From NCBI GenBank assembly GCA_033026295.1, contig CM065188.1, positions 17,673,119 to 17,737,118 on the forward strand: 64,000 bases of DNA, in the 5' to 3' direction. Within the stretch, counting starts at the first letter, position 1. Every line of letters begins with the position of its first letter. This document shows, one piece after another, positions 63,781-64,000 of the stretch. Both the position numbers and the translations under genes were made by a program. Origin of the DNA: Channa striata (taxonomy: Eukaryota; Chordata; Actinopteri; Anabantiformes; Channidae). The notes beneath the pieces are model-generated. The model did no database searches. It had not been told where the DNA came from and was given only the letters and a program-made list of their open reading frames with translations.

Positions 63781-64000
63781 GTCTGCAGAGCGGCAAAAAC
63801 CCTCGACTGAGTTTTTCTACTTTTCTTACTTGAACGTTTCTGCCATCAGTTCACGAGTCCTTGAAGGCTGTTCAGACCTCACTGTATTTATTTTAGTTTC
63901 TGATCAGTTTGTGTAGCTTGTCTTTCCAAAAATGGGTGAAAAGTGACTAAACGTGATAAACGCAGGGATTTTTTTTTTTTTAACACAGCTGGTGACCAAA

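Noticed and set aside
1..64000. CRISPR arrays, phage, plasmid or bacterial defence systems
   Set aside because: The window is vertebrate nuclear DNA with split genes; no regular spacer repeat or prokaryotic operon exists.

Overview
The window is vertebrate nuclear DNA, almost certainly from a teleost fish. Genes are split by GT-AG introns, introns are rich in (CA/TG)n tracts, and the repeats are of fish type: an L2/CR1-like LINE with an esterase ORF1, tRNA-derived SINEs with a fish-type tail, and an RTE-like fragment. Three genes keep the order of human 1q42.3: ero1b (+), gpr137b (-) and nid1 (+). I rebuilt all three from splice sites, reading frame and remembered family sequences; no alignment was run.

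Left part (1-13.4 kb): a CpG-rich start with a possible first exon, then a tandem family of TRIM genes on the minus strand. One copy is intact (RING, B-boxes, coiled coil, PRY-SPRY). One is cut off inside B-box 2. One is collapsed to three joined fragments. All three keep the same upstream untranslated exon and splice donor. SINE, LINE and simple repeats fill the gaps.

Middle (13.4-26.4 kb): ero1b, the ER thiol oxidase that recharges protein disulfide isomerase. Sixteen coding exons give 454 residues with the CxxCxxC active site and the CX4C shuttle pair. Two mutually exclusive first exons fit the frame. A perfect ER-stress element (CGTGG-N9-ATTGG) lies 316 bases before the second one.

Right-middle (26.4-40.8 kb): a gene-poor gap, then gpr137b, a seven-pass lysosomal protein of seven coding exons (398 residues). 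Its intron 1 carries a decayed LINE of about 4.3 kb, itself interrupted by a SINE; another intron holds a MITE-like element. An MiT-type M-box flanked by two CCAAT boxes lies upstream.

Right (43.2-63.8 kb): nid1, a basement-membrane linker protein, in 20 exons running from signal peptide to stop. Every domain is present, but exon 13 (thyroglobulin type-1) is one base short, so as written the reading frame breaks and stops early in exon 14. I see no bacterial, phage or CRISPR-type system and no wholly new gene system. The best leads are the two ero1b starts with the stress element, the nid1 frameshift and the shifted RGD site.
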